From Arthrobacter agilis (GTDB taxonomy: Bacteria; Actinomycetota; Actinomycetes; Actinomycetales; Micrococcaceae): a DNA stretch of 64,000 nt. Position numbers and translations under genes: made by a program. Of this stretch, positions 44,213 to 52,766 are shown piece after piece (position 1 is the stretch's first letter; every line of letters starts with the position of its first letter). The notes below the pieces were generated by a model. That model ran no database searches and was not told the origin of the DNA. It was given only the letters and a program-made list of their open reading frames with translations. Where the stretch lies: contig NZ_VHIM01000002.1 of the NCBI RefSeq assembly GCF_006494655.1, positions 310,001 to 374,000 of the forward strand, in the 5' to 3' direction.

Positions 44213-44265
44213 CTGCCGACTGCCGACTGCCGACTGCCGACTGCCGACTGCCGACTGCCGACTGC
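44213..44265. repeat. Heptanucleotide tandem repeat (CTGCCGA)n
   Basis: Seven perfect copies of CTGCCGA plus four bases lie between the convergent stops of adnB (44171) and the phosphotransferase gene (44310). The tract is non-coding in this arrangement. Copy number is likely to vary between strains. Confidence 0.95.
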
Positions 44266-44309
44266 GCGGCCCGCGCAGGGACGGGCGCGGATGGCAGGGA
44301 GGAGCCGGG

Positions 44310-45824
44310 TCAGCGCCTGGAGGAGATGATCGGCAACGCTGTGGTCTGGACGTCGTCCGGAGAAGAGGCGGGACGCCCGGTGCCTTCCGCGTCCGTCGTC
44401 GCCTCGTCCGTCGCCGGTGCGACCGACGAGGAACCGGTCCCGGCGTTCGTCGGCCGCGGCTGGCGGGCGGCTACGAGGCGTGCGTGGGCGAGGGATGACC
44501 CCGAGGGGGTGTCCCGGCCTTCCCGCAGTCCGCGAGCATGGGGCGAGGAGTGGCTCTCCCTCGTTCCCGAACTCACGGACGACGTGTCCTCACCCTGCCC
44601 TGGGGTCTGCTCGGCGCCGTCCGACTCGGAGCCCGAGCCGTCGACCGCCGAGCTTCCGCTCCCGGAAGCGGCGTTCGGCGCGGGCGCGGGCGCGGGCGCC
44701 GGTGCCGTGGTGCTGTGCACGGTGCCGTCGGTGCCGTCGGTGCTATCAGCGGAGTTCTCAGCGGAGTCGATGTGCCCGACGACGGTATAGCGGTCGTCCA
44801 GGTCCAGGTCCAGGTCCAGGTCGACGTCGTCCTCGCCGTTGTCGTCACCCCACTCGATGCGTTCCTCCTCCGCCCGCCGTTCGCGCTCGGCGGCCTCGAG
44901 TTGTTCGCGTTCGATCGACTCGACATCGGCGCTCAGGGTGCCCAGCATGTCTTCGGCCTCGAGGACCATGGCCGCGTCGCCGAGCGAGACTCCGCGCACC
45001 AGCCACTGTGCCAGGGCGAACTCGGCGGCGAGGGCCGCGCGGCGGGCGAGGTGGGGATCGACGGCGGCGGTCCTGGCTCCGGTGTATGCGGCGTAGACGG
45101 CCTCCACGAAAGCGGTGTCCTCGGCGGCGGCGAGCCAGGCGAAGTCCTCGGCGGGATCGCCGACACTCAGGTCGGTCCACCCGGTCACGGCGGACACGCG
45201 CCCGGCGGAGATCAGCAGGTGGTCCTCGTGGAGATCACCGTGCATCACCGTCGGACCGAACCGCCAGAGGCTGACATCCTCGAGGGCATGCTCCCATCGC
45301 CGCAGGAGGATGGCGGGGATCTTGCCGGTCGTCGCGGCCTGGTCCAGTTCGTTGAGCTTCCGCTGGCGATATTCCTCCGCCTCGTAGCTCGGAAGGTCGG
45401 CGCGCTGCACCATCTCCTTCGGTAGCTCGTGGATCGCGGCGATGGCGCGACCGAGTTCCTGGGCCATCGCGCGCCCACCCGCGGCAAGTCCCTCGAGGGG
45501 ACGCGTGCTGCCCGCGAGATGCGAGTAGACGAAGGTGCTGAGCTCACCCTGGCGGACGCTGCCGGCCATATGGGGGACGAGGAACGGAAGCTCCGCCTTC
45601 ACCGCGTGGGTGAAAGCCCGCAGGGCCTGCAGTTCGGTCTCGAGCCTCATGCTCGCCTCCGCGTGGCGGGGCGATCGCACGCGCCACTGCTTGCCGGCGT
45701 CGTCGACCAGCAGCGCGGAGTCGAAATCTGCTGCGTCGTCGGGGGCGCCGGCGACGCCTGTCGGAGCCAGGCCAGGTACTGCGGCACTGGCGATGGCAGC
45801 AAGTTCCATGGGTGTCCGTTTCAC
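44310..45824 (-). CDS. Aminoglycoside/macrolide phosphotransferase-like protein with acidic repetitive tail
   Basis: A 504-residue protein. Residues 1-310 have the APH kinase-like fold: VMHGDLHEDHLLI is the catalytic loop with its aspartate. The usual metal-binding IDW is replaced by VTGWTDLSVGDPAEDFAWL, so Gly stands where Asp is expected. Residues 310-504 are low-complexity, acidic and Ala/Pro/Ser-rich, with DNA repeats (GTCCAG at 44796-44819 encoding Leu-Asp; GCGGGC near 44680 encoding Ala-Pro). GTG 45824 was chosen over ATG 45809 because GGTGGA precedes it. Family members phosphorylate small hydroxylated substrates including antibiotics, but resistance is not implied here. It is divergent from nudC. 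Confidence 0.7.
   Translation of the reverse strand: MKRTPMELAAIASAAVPGLAPTGVAGAPDDAADFDSALLVDDAGKQWRVRSPRHAEASMRLETELQALRAFTHAVKAELPFLVPHMAGSVRQGELSTFVYSHLAGSTRPLEGLAAGGRAMAQELGRAIAAIHELPKEMVQRADLPSYEAEEYRQRKLNELDQAATTGKIPAILLRRWEHALEDVSLWRFGPTVMHGDLHEDHLLISAGRVSAVTGWTDLSVGDPAEDFAWLAAAEDTAFVEAVYAAYTGARTAAVDPHLARRAALAAEFALAQWLVRGVSLGDAAMVLEAEDMLGTLSADVESIEREQLEAAERERRAEEERIEWGDDNGEDDVDLDLDLDLDDRYTVVGHIDSAENSADSTDGTDGTVHSTTAPAPAPAPAPNAASGSGSSAVDGSGSESDGAEQTPGQGEDTSSVSSGTRESHSSPHARGLREGRDTPSGSSLAHARLVAARQPRPTNAGTGSSSVAPATDEATTDAEGTGRPASSPDDVQTTALPIISSRR
44796..44819 (-). repeat. 6-bp tandem repeat encoding Asp-Leu
   Basis: Four copies of GTCCAG (plus strand) encode the alternating Asp/Leu run in the tail of the phosphotransferase-like protein. 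A second simple repeat of GCGGGC units lies near 44680. Confidence 0.85.
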
Positions 45825-45971
45825 AAAGTCCACCGTAGGCTGTTCCGCGATCCGCCGCTCCGTCCGGTGCGGCGAGTCGCTGGATGGACTACTCGTCTTC
45901 GCGTCTGCACTACTCCTCCACGTGGTCGCCCGTGAATGTGTTTTGGGAGACCGAGAACGTACCGTAGAACC

Positions 45972-46928
45972 ATGACCGAACCCCTCCGGACCCTGGTCCT
46001 TCCGCCCCTTGGTTCGCTTCCTCTTTCCCGCGCCGATTCGGATCGCGACGGGGAAGCCCGGACCTCGAAGGACCTGCTCGATCTCCTCTGGGCCTCGCCC
46101 TCCACACGGGTCCTGGCGCTCGCGGGCGGCAAGGCCCCCATCGAGGGGCACGCGCTCCGGCTCGCGCGGACCTCAGAGCTGGCGCGGCCTGCCGTGCTCG
46201 TGTACCTGGGACGGATCAACGAGGGTGCCGCCGACGCGGGGGAGCGCGTGCTGCTCGCGGTTCTCCCGGAGGAGGATCCCGCACTGGCCCCGGCCGGCGA
46301 CTGGCTGGGACTGCGGGAGATCGCCGCATCCCTCGACGCGCGGGACGCGGGCCTGTTCGTCGCTGCGGCCGCGGTCGCCAACTGGCATTCCACGCACACG
46401 CACTGTCCCCGGTGCGGCGCAGGCACCGAACTGCGCGACGGCGGATGGGTGCGCCAGTGCCCGCGCGACCAGTCGCAGCACTACCCACGGACCGATCCTG
46501 CGATCATCGTCTCCGTGATCGACGACGACGATCGCCTGCTGCTCGGCTCGGCCATGGCGTGGCCGGAGGACAGGTATTCCACGCTCGCCGGTTTCGTCGA
46601 ACCAGGGGAGTCCCTCGAGGCCGCCGTCATCCGGGAGGTCGGAGAGGAGTCGGGCATCGAGATCGAGTCACCGGAGTACCTGGGTTCACAGCCGTGGCCT
46701 TTTCCTGCCTCGCTCATGCTCGGGTTCACGGCGCGCGCCGTCACGACCGACGCGGTGCCCGACCGCGACGAGATGCGATCCCTGCGGTGGTTCACCCGCG
46801 CCGAGCTGTTCGCCGAGGTCCGCGAGGGCAGGATCGCCGTGGCCGGAGGCGTATCGATTGCGCGCGCCCTGATCGAGCGATGGTACGGCGGACCCTTGGA
46901 CGAGGAGCCGTCGGAGGCGCGTCCCTAG
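45972..46928 (+). CDS. nudC: NADH pyrophosphatase NudC
   Basis: A 318-residue Nudix hydrolase that cleaves NADH and removes NAD caps from RNA in other bacteria. The zinc ribbon has CPRCGAGTEL and a later cysteine in VRQCPRD. The Nudix box is GFVEPGESLEAAVIREVGEE, followed by the NudC signature SQPWPFPAS. ATG 45972 lies six bases after a TACCGT box. The stop shares one base with the uvrD2 GTG, so the two are translationally coupled. Confidence 0.93.
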   Translation: MTEPLRTLVLPPLGSLPLSRADSDRDGEARTSKDLLDLLWASPSTRVLALAGGKAPIEGHALRLARTSELARPAVLVYLGRINEGAADAGERVLLAVLPEEDPALAPAGDWLGLREIAASLDARDAGLFVAAAAVANWHSTHTHCPRCGAGTELRDGGWVRQCPRDQSQHYPRTDPAIIVSVIDDDDRLLLGSAMAWPEDRYSTLAGFVEPGESLEAAVIREVGEESGIEIESPEYLGSQPWPFPASLMLGFTARAVTTDAVPDRDEMRSLRWFTRAELFAEVREGRIAVAGGVSIARALIERWYGGPLDEEPSEARP

Positions 46929-49036
46929 TGTCCGGAGCACTGCTCGAGGAAAGCATCCTCAATGGGCTCGACGAGGAACAGCGCACCGTCGCGAGTACGC
47001 TGACCGGTCCGCTGTGCGTCCTCGCCGGAGCCGGTACAGGGAAGACCCGGGCCATCACCCACCGCATCGCCTATGGTGTGCAGACCGGCGTCTACACGCC
47101 GCAGCAGGTGCTCGCGGTGACCTTCACGGCGCGGGCGGCGGCGGAGATGCGCACGCGCCTGCGGGACCTCGGAGCGGGAGGAGTGCAGGCGCGCACCTTC
47201 CATGCGGCGGCGCTGCGGCAACTTCAGTACTTCTGGCCCCAGGCCGTCGGTGGGCCGTTGCCTGCCCTGGTGGATCACAAGGCCCAGCTCATCGCGGAAT
47301 CGGCCCGGCGCCTGCGGCTGTCCACGGACCGGGCGGCGATCCGTGACGTGGCGGCCGAGATCGAATGGGCCAAGGTCTCGATGCTCACTCCCGACGCCTA
47401 CGTAGCAGCAGCCGCCGGCCGGTCGGAGCCTGCCGGGATGGATCTGATCACCGTGTCCCGCATCTTCTCGGCCTATGAGGACCTGAAGATCGATCGCAAC
47501 CTCATCGACTTCGAGGACGTGCTGCTGACCACCGTCGCCATACTCGAGGAGGACGAGAAGGTCGCGGCGACCGTGCGGTCGCAGTACCGCCACTTCGTCG
47601 TCGACGAGTACCAGGACGTCTCGCCCCTGCAGCAGCGCCTGCTCGACCTCTGGTTGGGGGAGCGGCGGGAACTGTGCGTGGTCGGGGATGCGAGCCAGAC
47701 CATCTACTCCTTCACCGGAGCCACCTCGCGCCACCTCCTCGACTTCACCAAGAGGTACCAGGGCGCGCAGGTCGTGAAACTGGTCCGTGACTACCGCTCG
47801 ACGCCGCAGGTCGTCCGCGCAGCGAACACACTGCTGTCAGCGCGGAGCAGCGAGGCCGATCGGCGGGCCGCGGGTACCACCTGGTCGGAGCCCCTGGAGC
47901 TGATCGCCCAGCGCTCCGCCGGACCCGAGCCCGTGTTCACCGAGTGCACTGATGACGAGGCCGAAGCCGCGGAGTGCGCACGACGGATCGGTGTCCTCCT
48001 CGATCAGGGTGTGAAAGCCAGCGAGATCGCCATCCTCTACCGCACCAACGGGCAGTCCGAAGCCTACGAGCAGGCGTTGGCCAGTGCCGGCATCGGGTAC
48101 CAGCTCCGGGGCGGCGAGCGCTTCTTCCAGCGGCGGGAGGTGCGGGACGCCCTGCTTCAGCTGCGCGCGGCCGCGCGGACCGAGGGCGACGACGACGTGC
48201 CCCAACAGGTGCGGGACGTCCTCGCCTCGCTCGGCTACACCTCGGTGGCCCCGCAGAACTCGGGTGCCGTCCGGGAGAAGTGGGAGTCGCTGGCAGCCCT
48301 CGTCGGGCTGGCGGACGAGCTGAACAGGACTCGTGGGCCGGAGTCCTTCACACTGCAGTCATTCGTGGCCGAGCTCGAGGAGCGAGCTGCAGCGCAGCAC
48401 GCCCCCACGGTGCAGGGCGTCACCCTGGCGTCGCTCCACTCGGCCAAGGGGCTCGAGTGGGACGCCGTGTTCCTCGTGGGCCTGAGCGAGGGGCTCATGC
48501 CCATCTCCTTCGCCGACACGCAGGAGGGCATCGACGAGGAGAGGAGACTCCTGTACGTGGGCATCACGCGGGCCCGCATCCACCTGTCGATGTCCTGGTC
48601 CACCTCCCGTTCCCCCGGAGGTCGGGCCAGCCGCAAGCCGTCGCGCTTCCTGGACGCGTTGAGACCGGCCACGGCCGGGAAGGCAAGTTTTCGGCAGCCG
48701 CGCGCCAAGTCTGCCCGCACGTCGACCGGGCCGGTGATGTGCAGGGTCTGCAAGCGCCCTCTTCTGACGGGATCCGAGCGCAAGATCGGCCGGTGTACGG
48801 AGTGCCCGGCGAGCTATGAGGAGGAGACGTTCGAGGCCCTGCGTGCCTGGCGGCTCACCGAGGCGAGGGAGAAGGACGTGCCGGCCTTCGTGATCTTCAC
48901 CGATGCCACACTGGTGGCGATCGCAGAGGCGAAACCCCGGAGCGCCGAGGAGCTGGGTGCGCTGGCCGGCATCGGAACGTCCAAGCTGGAGCGCTACGGC
49001 GACGCCGTGCTCGGAATCATCAATGACCCGGCCTGA
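46928..49036 (+). CDS. uvrD2: UvrD2-type helicase with tetracysteine and HRDC domain
   Basis: A 702-residue superfamily 1A helicase. Motif I is AGAGTGKTRAITHRIA (residues about 33-48), Walker B is VDEYQDVSPLQQ, and the late motifs include LHSAKGLEWDAVFLVG and LYVGITRARIHL. The C terminus has the CxxC pairs CRVC and CTEC and then an HRDC domain (FVIFTDATLVAIAEAKP), the layout known from mycobacterial UvrD2. There the tetracysteine part helps couple ATPase to unwinding. It overlaps nudC by one base and the YgjP-like gene by 14 bases. Confidence 0.92.
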   Translation: MSGALLEESILNGLDEEQRTVASTLTGPLCVLAGAGTGKTRAITHRIAYGVQTGVYTPQQVLAVTFTARAAAEMRTRLRDLGAGGVQARTFHAAALRQLQYFWPQAVGGPLPALVDHKAQLIAESARRLRLSTDRAAIRDVAAEIEWAKVSMLTPDAYVAAAAGRSEPAGMDLITVSRIFSAYEDLKIDRNLIDFEDVLLTTVAILEEDEKVAATVRSQYRHFVVDEYQDVSPLQQRLLDLWLGERRELCVVGDASQTIYSFTGATSRHLLDFTKRYQGAQVVKLVRDYRSTPQVVRAANTLLSARSSEADRRAAGTTWSEPLELIAQRSAGPEPVFTECTDDEAEAAECARRIGVLLDQGVKASEIAILYRTNGQSEAYEQALASAGIGYQLRGGERFFQRREVRDALLQLRAAARTEGDDDVPQQVRDVLASLGYTSVAPQNSGAVREKWESLAALVGLADELNRTRGPESFTLQSFVAELEERAAAQHAPTVQGVTLASLHSAKGLEWDAVFLVGLSEGLMPISFADTQEGIDEERRLLYVGITRARIHLSMSWSTSRSPGGRASRKPSRFLDALRPATAGKASFRQPRAKSARTSTGPVMCRVCKRPLLTGSERKIGRCTECPASYEEETFEALRAWRLTEAREKDVPAFVIFTDATLVAIAEAKPRSAEELGALAGIGTSKLERYGDAVLGIINDPA

Positions 49037-49589
49037 CCCGCAGGGTCCCGGAGAGCATCCCCGGCTGCCGGTCGAGGTGCGGCGGTCGGCCCGCCGCAAG
49101 CGGACCGTGAGCGCCGACATCCGCGACGGCGTACTGCGCGTGTCGATCCCGGGCCACTTCTCCGTCCGGCAGGAACGCCACTGGGTGGAGCGGATGGTCG
49201 AACGCATGTCGGCCAAATACTTCACGGAACCGGCTGTGGTGGACGATCAGCCGGTTCCCGCGCTCCTCGAGAGGGCAATAAGCCTGTCCCGCCGGTATCT
49301 GGGCGGCCAGGGGATACCCGCGTCGATCGGGTGGGTGACGAACCAGAACACCCGCTGGGCGTCCGCTACCCCTGCGCTTCGGACCATACGGCTGTCGCAC
49401 AGACTGCAGGGGATGCCGGACTGGGTGGTGGACTACGTGATCCTGCACGAGATGGCGCATCTGATCGAGCCGTCGCACAATGCGCATTTCTGGGCCCTGC
49501 TCACCGGATATCCCCGGACCGAGACTGCCAAGGCCTTCCTCGAGGGCGCTGCTTTCGCTGCGCAACGAAGCCCGGCGCACCCGGCCTGA
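49023..49589 (+). CDS. YgjP-like (M48-type) metallopeptidase
   Basis: A 188-residue protein of the YgjP/WLM-like metallopeptidase group. The zinc site is LHEMAHLIEPSHNAHFW near residues 140-156, with HExxH and a third His. WVTNQNTRWASATP is a typical upstream segment. No signal peptide or membrane segment is visible, so it is cytoplasmic. The substrate is unknown; one possibility is a role next to the UvrD2 helicase in DNA repair, since the genes overlap by 14 bases. Confidence 0.82.
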   Translation: MTRPDPQGPGEHPRLPVEVRRSARRKRTVSADIRDGVLRVSIPGHFSVRQERHWVERMVERMSAKYFTEPAVVDDQPVPALLERAISLSRRYLGGQGIPASIGWVTNQNTRWASATPALRTIRLSHRLQGMPDWVVDYVILHEMAHLIEPSHNAHFWALLTGYPRTETAKAFLEGAAFAAQRSPAHPA

Positions 49590-49834
49590 CGGCCGTGCCG
49601 TGGTCGGCCCTGGCCCGGCCGGTCCCACAGCGAACCGGCTGGGCATCGACCGCCCCGACCGTGGCAGGCAACGGCGAGAGCAGAGAGACCGTGGCACACC
49701 GGTCGCAAACGCCCCGACCGTGGCAGGCCAAGTCGCGACCAGAGACGGCGACGAACCGGTCGCGGTGGCGCGGGAGGCGGCAGCGCCGGCGACCGTCGTG
49801 CGTGGTCTCCCCGTGCCGGTCCCTCCGGTGTCGA
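49590..49834. other. Intergenic space with 19-bp direct repeats
   Basis: This space separates the convergent YgjP-like and zincin-like genes. A 19-base sequence (CGCCCCGACCGTGGCAGGC) occurs at 49651-49669 and again at 49710-49728, with shorter related pieces between. No gene or clear terminator hairpin was found. Confidence 0.5.
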
Positions 49835-51346
49835 CTACCGCCCTGACGCGGCGTCGCCCGAGGGGTCGTCGTCGTCCGCGGCGGCGTCGTGACCGGGCGC
49901 ATCCGGGGCATCGGAGCCAGCGCCGGAGGAGCCCTCGCCGGCGTCGGACGACGCGGCGCCGCTTTCTTCCGGATGGGGAGCGTCCGAGGATTCGAAGCCA
50001 CCGTCCAGCAGACGCTCGAGTGCGGCGTCGACATCAGCGTCGGAGGATTCGAGGAGCCGGCGCCTCTCGGAGAAGCCGGCCGGGTCGTCGAGGTCCTCGG
50101 CGGTCGGCAGCAGGTCCGGGTGCTGCCACAGCGCGTCTCGGCCTTCCATACCGCGCTCCGCGGTGAGGAGGGACCACAGCGCGGCGGCATCCCGGAGTCG
50201 TCGGGGCCTCAGTTCGAGACCCACGAGGGCCGCGAAGGCCTGCTCCGCCGGTCCACCGGTCGCCCGCCGGCGGCGCACCATCTCGCGCAGGGCACCCGCG
50301 GACGGGAGGTTCGCAGCGGCCGCGGCCGTGATCTCGTCGACCCAACCCTCCACGAGGGCGAGGGTCGTTTCGAGTCGTACCAGCGCCGCGTCCTGCTCGG
50401 GGGTGCGCTGGGGCATGAAGACGCCCTGCGAGAGTGCGCCCTGGAGGCTTTCGGGATTCGTGGGGTCGATGTCCCGTGCAGCTTCCTCGATCTTGTCCAT
50501 GTCGATGTGGATGCCTCGCGCGTAGCGTTCGACGCTCCCGAGGAGATGTCCCGTCAGCCACGGTATGTGCGTGAAGAGTCGGACGTGCGCCGCTTCCCGG
50601 ACGGCGAGGAACAGCTGGACCTCCTGCTCGGGAATATCGAGGCCCTCACCGAAGGCGGCGACGTTGGTCGGCAGGAGCGCCATACGGCCCTCCGCGAGCG
50701 GCACGCCGATGTCCGTCGAACCCACGACGTCCTTCGACAGTGCGCCGACGGCCTGTCCGAGTTGCATCCCGAACATCGCACCGCCGACGTTCTGCAGCAT
50801 GGAGGCAGGGCCTCCCATCATGCCCATCATCGACTTCATCTCTTCGGGAAGCTGTTCGGAGATCACATCCGACAGCGCCTTGGCGATGCTGGTCGCGACG
50901 GGTTCCGTGAGCCGCCGCCAGGTCGCCATCGTCGCTTCCACCCATTCGGCACGGGACCACGCGCGTCCGAGCTGGCCCGTGCTGGGGAAATCCGTCACCG
51001 GATCGAGCCACATCTCGGCGAGTTTCAGCGACTCGTCGACGCTCCGGCGCTGCAGCGGGGTCACCGACGGGTCGTTCTCGGAGGCCGCCACCCTGCGGGC
51101 CTGGTCGTGGGCCATCTGCCAGTTGACGGGGCCCTCGCTCGGAGTGGAGAACATCGCCTGAACCTGCTGCATCATCATGGCCATGGCCGCGGGGTCCGAC
51201 GGCAGCCCTGCGGCTTTCGCGATCTCCTGCGGGTCGATCCCTCCGGTGCCCCCGCCGAACATCTTCGCCAGCATCTCCGACAGCGGATCCTGGGGCGAGT
51301 CGTCGTCGCCGTTCGACGGGTTGGATGGGTTGGTCACTGATACCAC
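49835..51346 (-). CDS. Zincin-like putative hydrolase (DUF2342 family)
   Basis: A 503-residue actinobacterial protein of the zinc-dependent metalloprotease/hydrolase group related to Rv3195. The central segment that aligns with the zinc helix reads FLAVREAAHVRLFTH, with Arg where HExxH enzymes have His. The N-terminal 60 residues and the last 75 residues are low-complexity (Asp/Ser/Ala). There is no signal peptide. Function is unknown. GTG 51346 is the longest start; GTG 51337 (TNPSN) is equally possible. It is divergent from the PDZ/Lon protease gene. Confidence 0.75.
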   Translation of the reverse strand: MVSVTNPSNPSNGDDDSPQDPLSEMLAKMFGGGTGGIDPQEIAKAAGLPSDPAAMAMMMQQVQAMFSTPSEGPVNWQMAHDQARRVAASENDPSVTPLQRRSVDESLKLAEMWLDPVTDFPSTGQLGRAWSRAEWVEATMATWRRLTEPVATSIAKALSDVISEQLPEEMKSMMGMMGGPASMLQNVGGAMFGMQLGQAVGALSKDVVGSTDIGVPLAEGRMALLPTNVAAFGEGLDIPEQEVQLFLAVREAAHVRLFTHIPWLTGHLLGSVERYARGIHIDMDKIEEAARDIDPTNPESLQGALSQGVFMPQRTPEQDAALVRLETTLALVEGWVDEITAAAAANLPSAGALREMVRRRRATGGPAEQAFAALVGLELRPRRLRDAAALWSLLTAERGMEGRDALWQHPDLLPTAEDLDDPAGFSERRRLLESSDADVDAALERLLDGGFESSDAPHPEESGAASSDAGEGSSGAGSDAPDAPGHDAAADDDDPSGDAASGR

Positions 51347-51674
51347 CGGTCCTGGGAGTAGCTTGTGGGTCCGGCCGGGGGGTGTGACCCACGCCGGGCG
51401 GCTGTGGGCAACACGCTACCGGCCCGGACGTGCCCGTGTCCGGCCCGTCGCGCTTCGTTCGCTGAGGGCAAAGCACCGTGCGCAGGGAGCCACGGCGCCG
51501 TCCCGGCGGGGCCGGGGACGCGACGCGGAGGCCCGTGCCCGGCACTGCCTCGCGTTTTCCCGATCGTCCAGCCCCGAGTGGAACCGGTCCGGCCGGTTCC
51601 AGCGTTTACCCTGAATGTGCCGGTCGGATGCTGAGCTACCGCATCGCACGGCCCGCCCTACAGAGAGAAGTACA
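51347..51674. promoter_or_regulatory. Divergent intergenic region between zincin-like and PDZ/Lon genes
   Basis: This 328-base spacer carries promoters for both flanking genes. The rightward side holds an ECF-type promoter match and an overlapping 21-bp dyad (separate entry). The rest is very GC-rich with no gene that I can support. The Shine-Dalgarno stretch AGAGAGAAG lies just before the rightward GTG. Confidence 0.5.
51580..51606 (+). promoter_or_regulatory. ECF sigma-type promoter with overlapping dyad
   Basis: GGAACC (51580-51585), a 17-base spacer and CGTT (51603-51606) match the general ECF consensus (GGAAC, spacer of 16-17, CGTT) known for SigE/SigH-type factors. A perfect 8-bp dyad (GGAACCGG, 5 bases, CCGGTTCC; 51580-51600) overlaps the -35 box. 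The start codon at 51675 is about 60 bases after the predicted start site. Confidence 0.5.
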
Positions 51675-52766
51675 GTGACGCAGCCTGTCCAGGTCGAGAC
51701 CACCAGTCATGGGACGCCGACCCCGCGCGACCCGCGTTTCCGGGCGATGGCGGTGTCCGGAGGTCTCGCCGTCGTTCTCTGTGCTGCTGCCGTCCTGCTT
51801 CCCTCGCCGTACATCATCGAGGCCCCGGGTCCCACGTTCAACACCATCGGGGAAGTCGACGGGCAGCCGCTCATCCGGGTGGAGGGAACGCAGAGCTACC
51901 CTCCGGAAGGCGAGCTGGATCTCACGACGGTCTTCGTCCGAGGGGGTCCCAATGGCCAGGTCAACGTCCTCGACACCCTCCGGGCGTGGGTGGACCCGAG
52001 CGAGAACGTGGTGCCCGAGGAGCTCGTCTACCCGGAGGGGACCACGTCGTCCGAGCTCCAGGAGCAGAACGCGGTGGCCATGACGTCCTCCCAGGAGTCA
52101 GCGATCGCCGCCGCGCTCACGCACGAGGACATCCCCTTCAGCGAGGAACTCTCCGTTGCCGGCCTGCCGGGCGACTCGGCGTCCGCGGGCATCCTGCAGG
52201 AGGGGGATGTCCTGCGTTCCATCGACGGGACGGCGATCGACACGATCGAGACGCTGCGGTCCGCGCTTACGGATGCGGAAGGCGCCCCCGCCACGCTGGC
52301 CGTGGTGCGGGATGGCGAGGACCTCGAGCTGTCCGTGACGCCGAAGGAATCGGCCGACGGCGAGTTCCAGCTCGGGATTCTCCTGACGTCGACGTTCGAC
52401 TTCCCCTTCGACGTGACCATTCAGCTCGACAACGTCGGCGGACCGTCGGCGGGGACCATGTTCGCCCTCGGCATCATCGATACTCTGACAGAGGGCGACC
52501 TGACCGGCGGTCGGCACTTCGCCGGCACGGGCACCATCGATTCGGCCGGCGCTGTCGGTCCCATCGGGGGCATCGCCCAGAAACTCGTGGGGGCACGGTC
52601 CGGTGGTGCCGAGTTCTTCCTCGCCCCTGCCGCCAATTGCGAGGAGGTCGTGGGGCACATCCCGGACGGGCTCACGGTGGTGAGTGTGCAGACGCTCGAC
52701 GATGCCGTGGAGGCCGTGGAGACGCTCGGGTCCGGCGACGGCGCGGAGGATCTCGCGTCCTGCTGA
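51675..52766 (+). CDS. PDZ-domain, Lon-type (S16) membrane protease
   Basis: A 363-residue protein with one membrane segment (about residues 25-46, AMAVSGGLAVVLCAAAVL), a PDZ domain (about 155-225, with SASAGILQEGDVLRSIDG) and a Lon-type protease domain. The catalytic serine is in NVGGPSAGTMFALG near residue 257, and the lysine in GGIAQKLVGARSGG near residue 300. The domains should be outside the membrane. It resembles Rv3194c, whose gene lies in the same neighbourhood in mycobacteria. GTG 51675 has AGAGAGAAG as ribosome binding site. An ECF-type promoter lies upstream. Confidence 0.85.
   Translation: MTQPVQVETTSHGTPTPRDPRFRAMAVSGGLAVVLCAAAVLLPSPYIIEAPGPTFNTIGEVDGQPLIRVEGTQSYPPEGELDLTTVFVRGGPNGQVNVLDTLRAWVDPSENVVPEELVYPEGTTSSELQEQNAVAMTSSQESAIAAALTHEDIPFSEELSVAGLPGDSASAGILQEGDVLRSIDGTAIDTIETLRSALTDAEGAPATLAVVRDGEDLELSVTPKESADGEFQLGILLTSTFDFPFDVTIQLDNVGGPSAGTMFALGIIDTLTEGDLTGGRHFAGTGTIDSAGAVGPIGGIAQKLVGARSGGAEFFLAPAANCEEVVGHIPDGLTVVSVQTLDDAVEAVETLGSGDGAEDLASC

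Noticed and set aside
44213-44265. CRISPR array
   Set aside because: The repeat is a seven-base microsatellite without spacers. No cas genes are present.
44098-44790. A plus-strand frame that includes the heptamer repeat
   Set aside because: It starts inside adnB, has no family similarity and runs antisense to the phosphotransferase gene.
44310-45824. Antibiotic resistance gene
   Set aside because: The kinase fold is only family-level and the metal-binding aspartate is replaced. No evidence supports a drug substrate.
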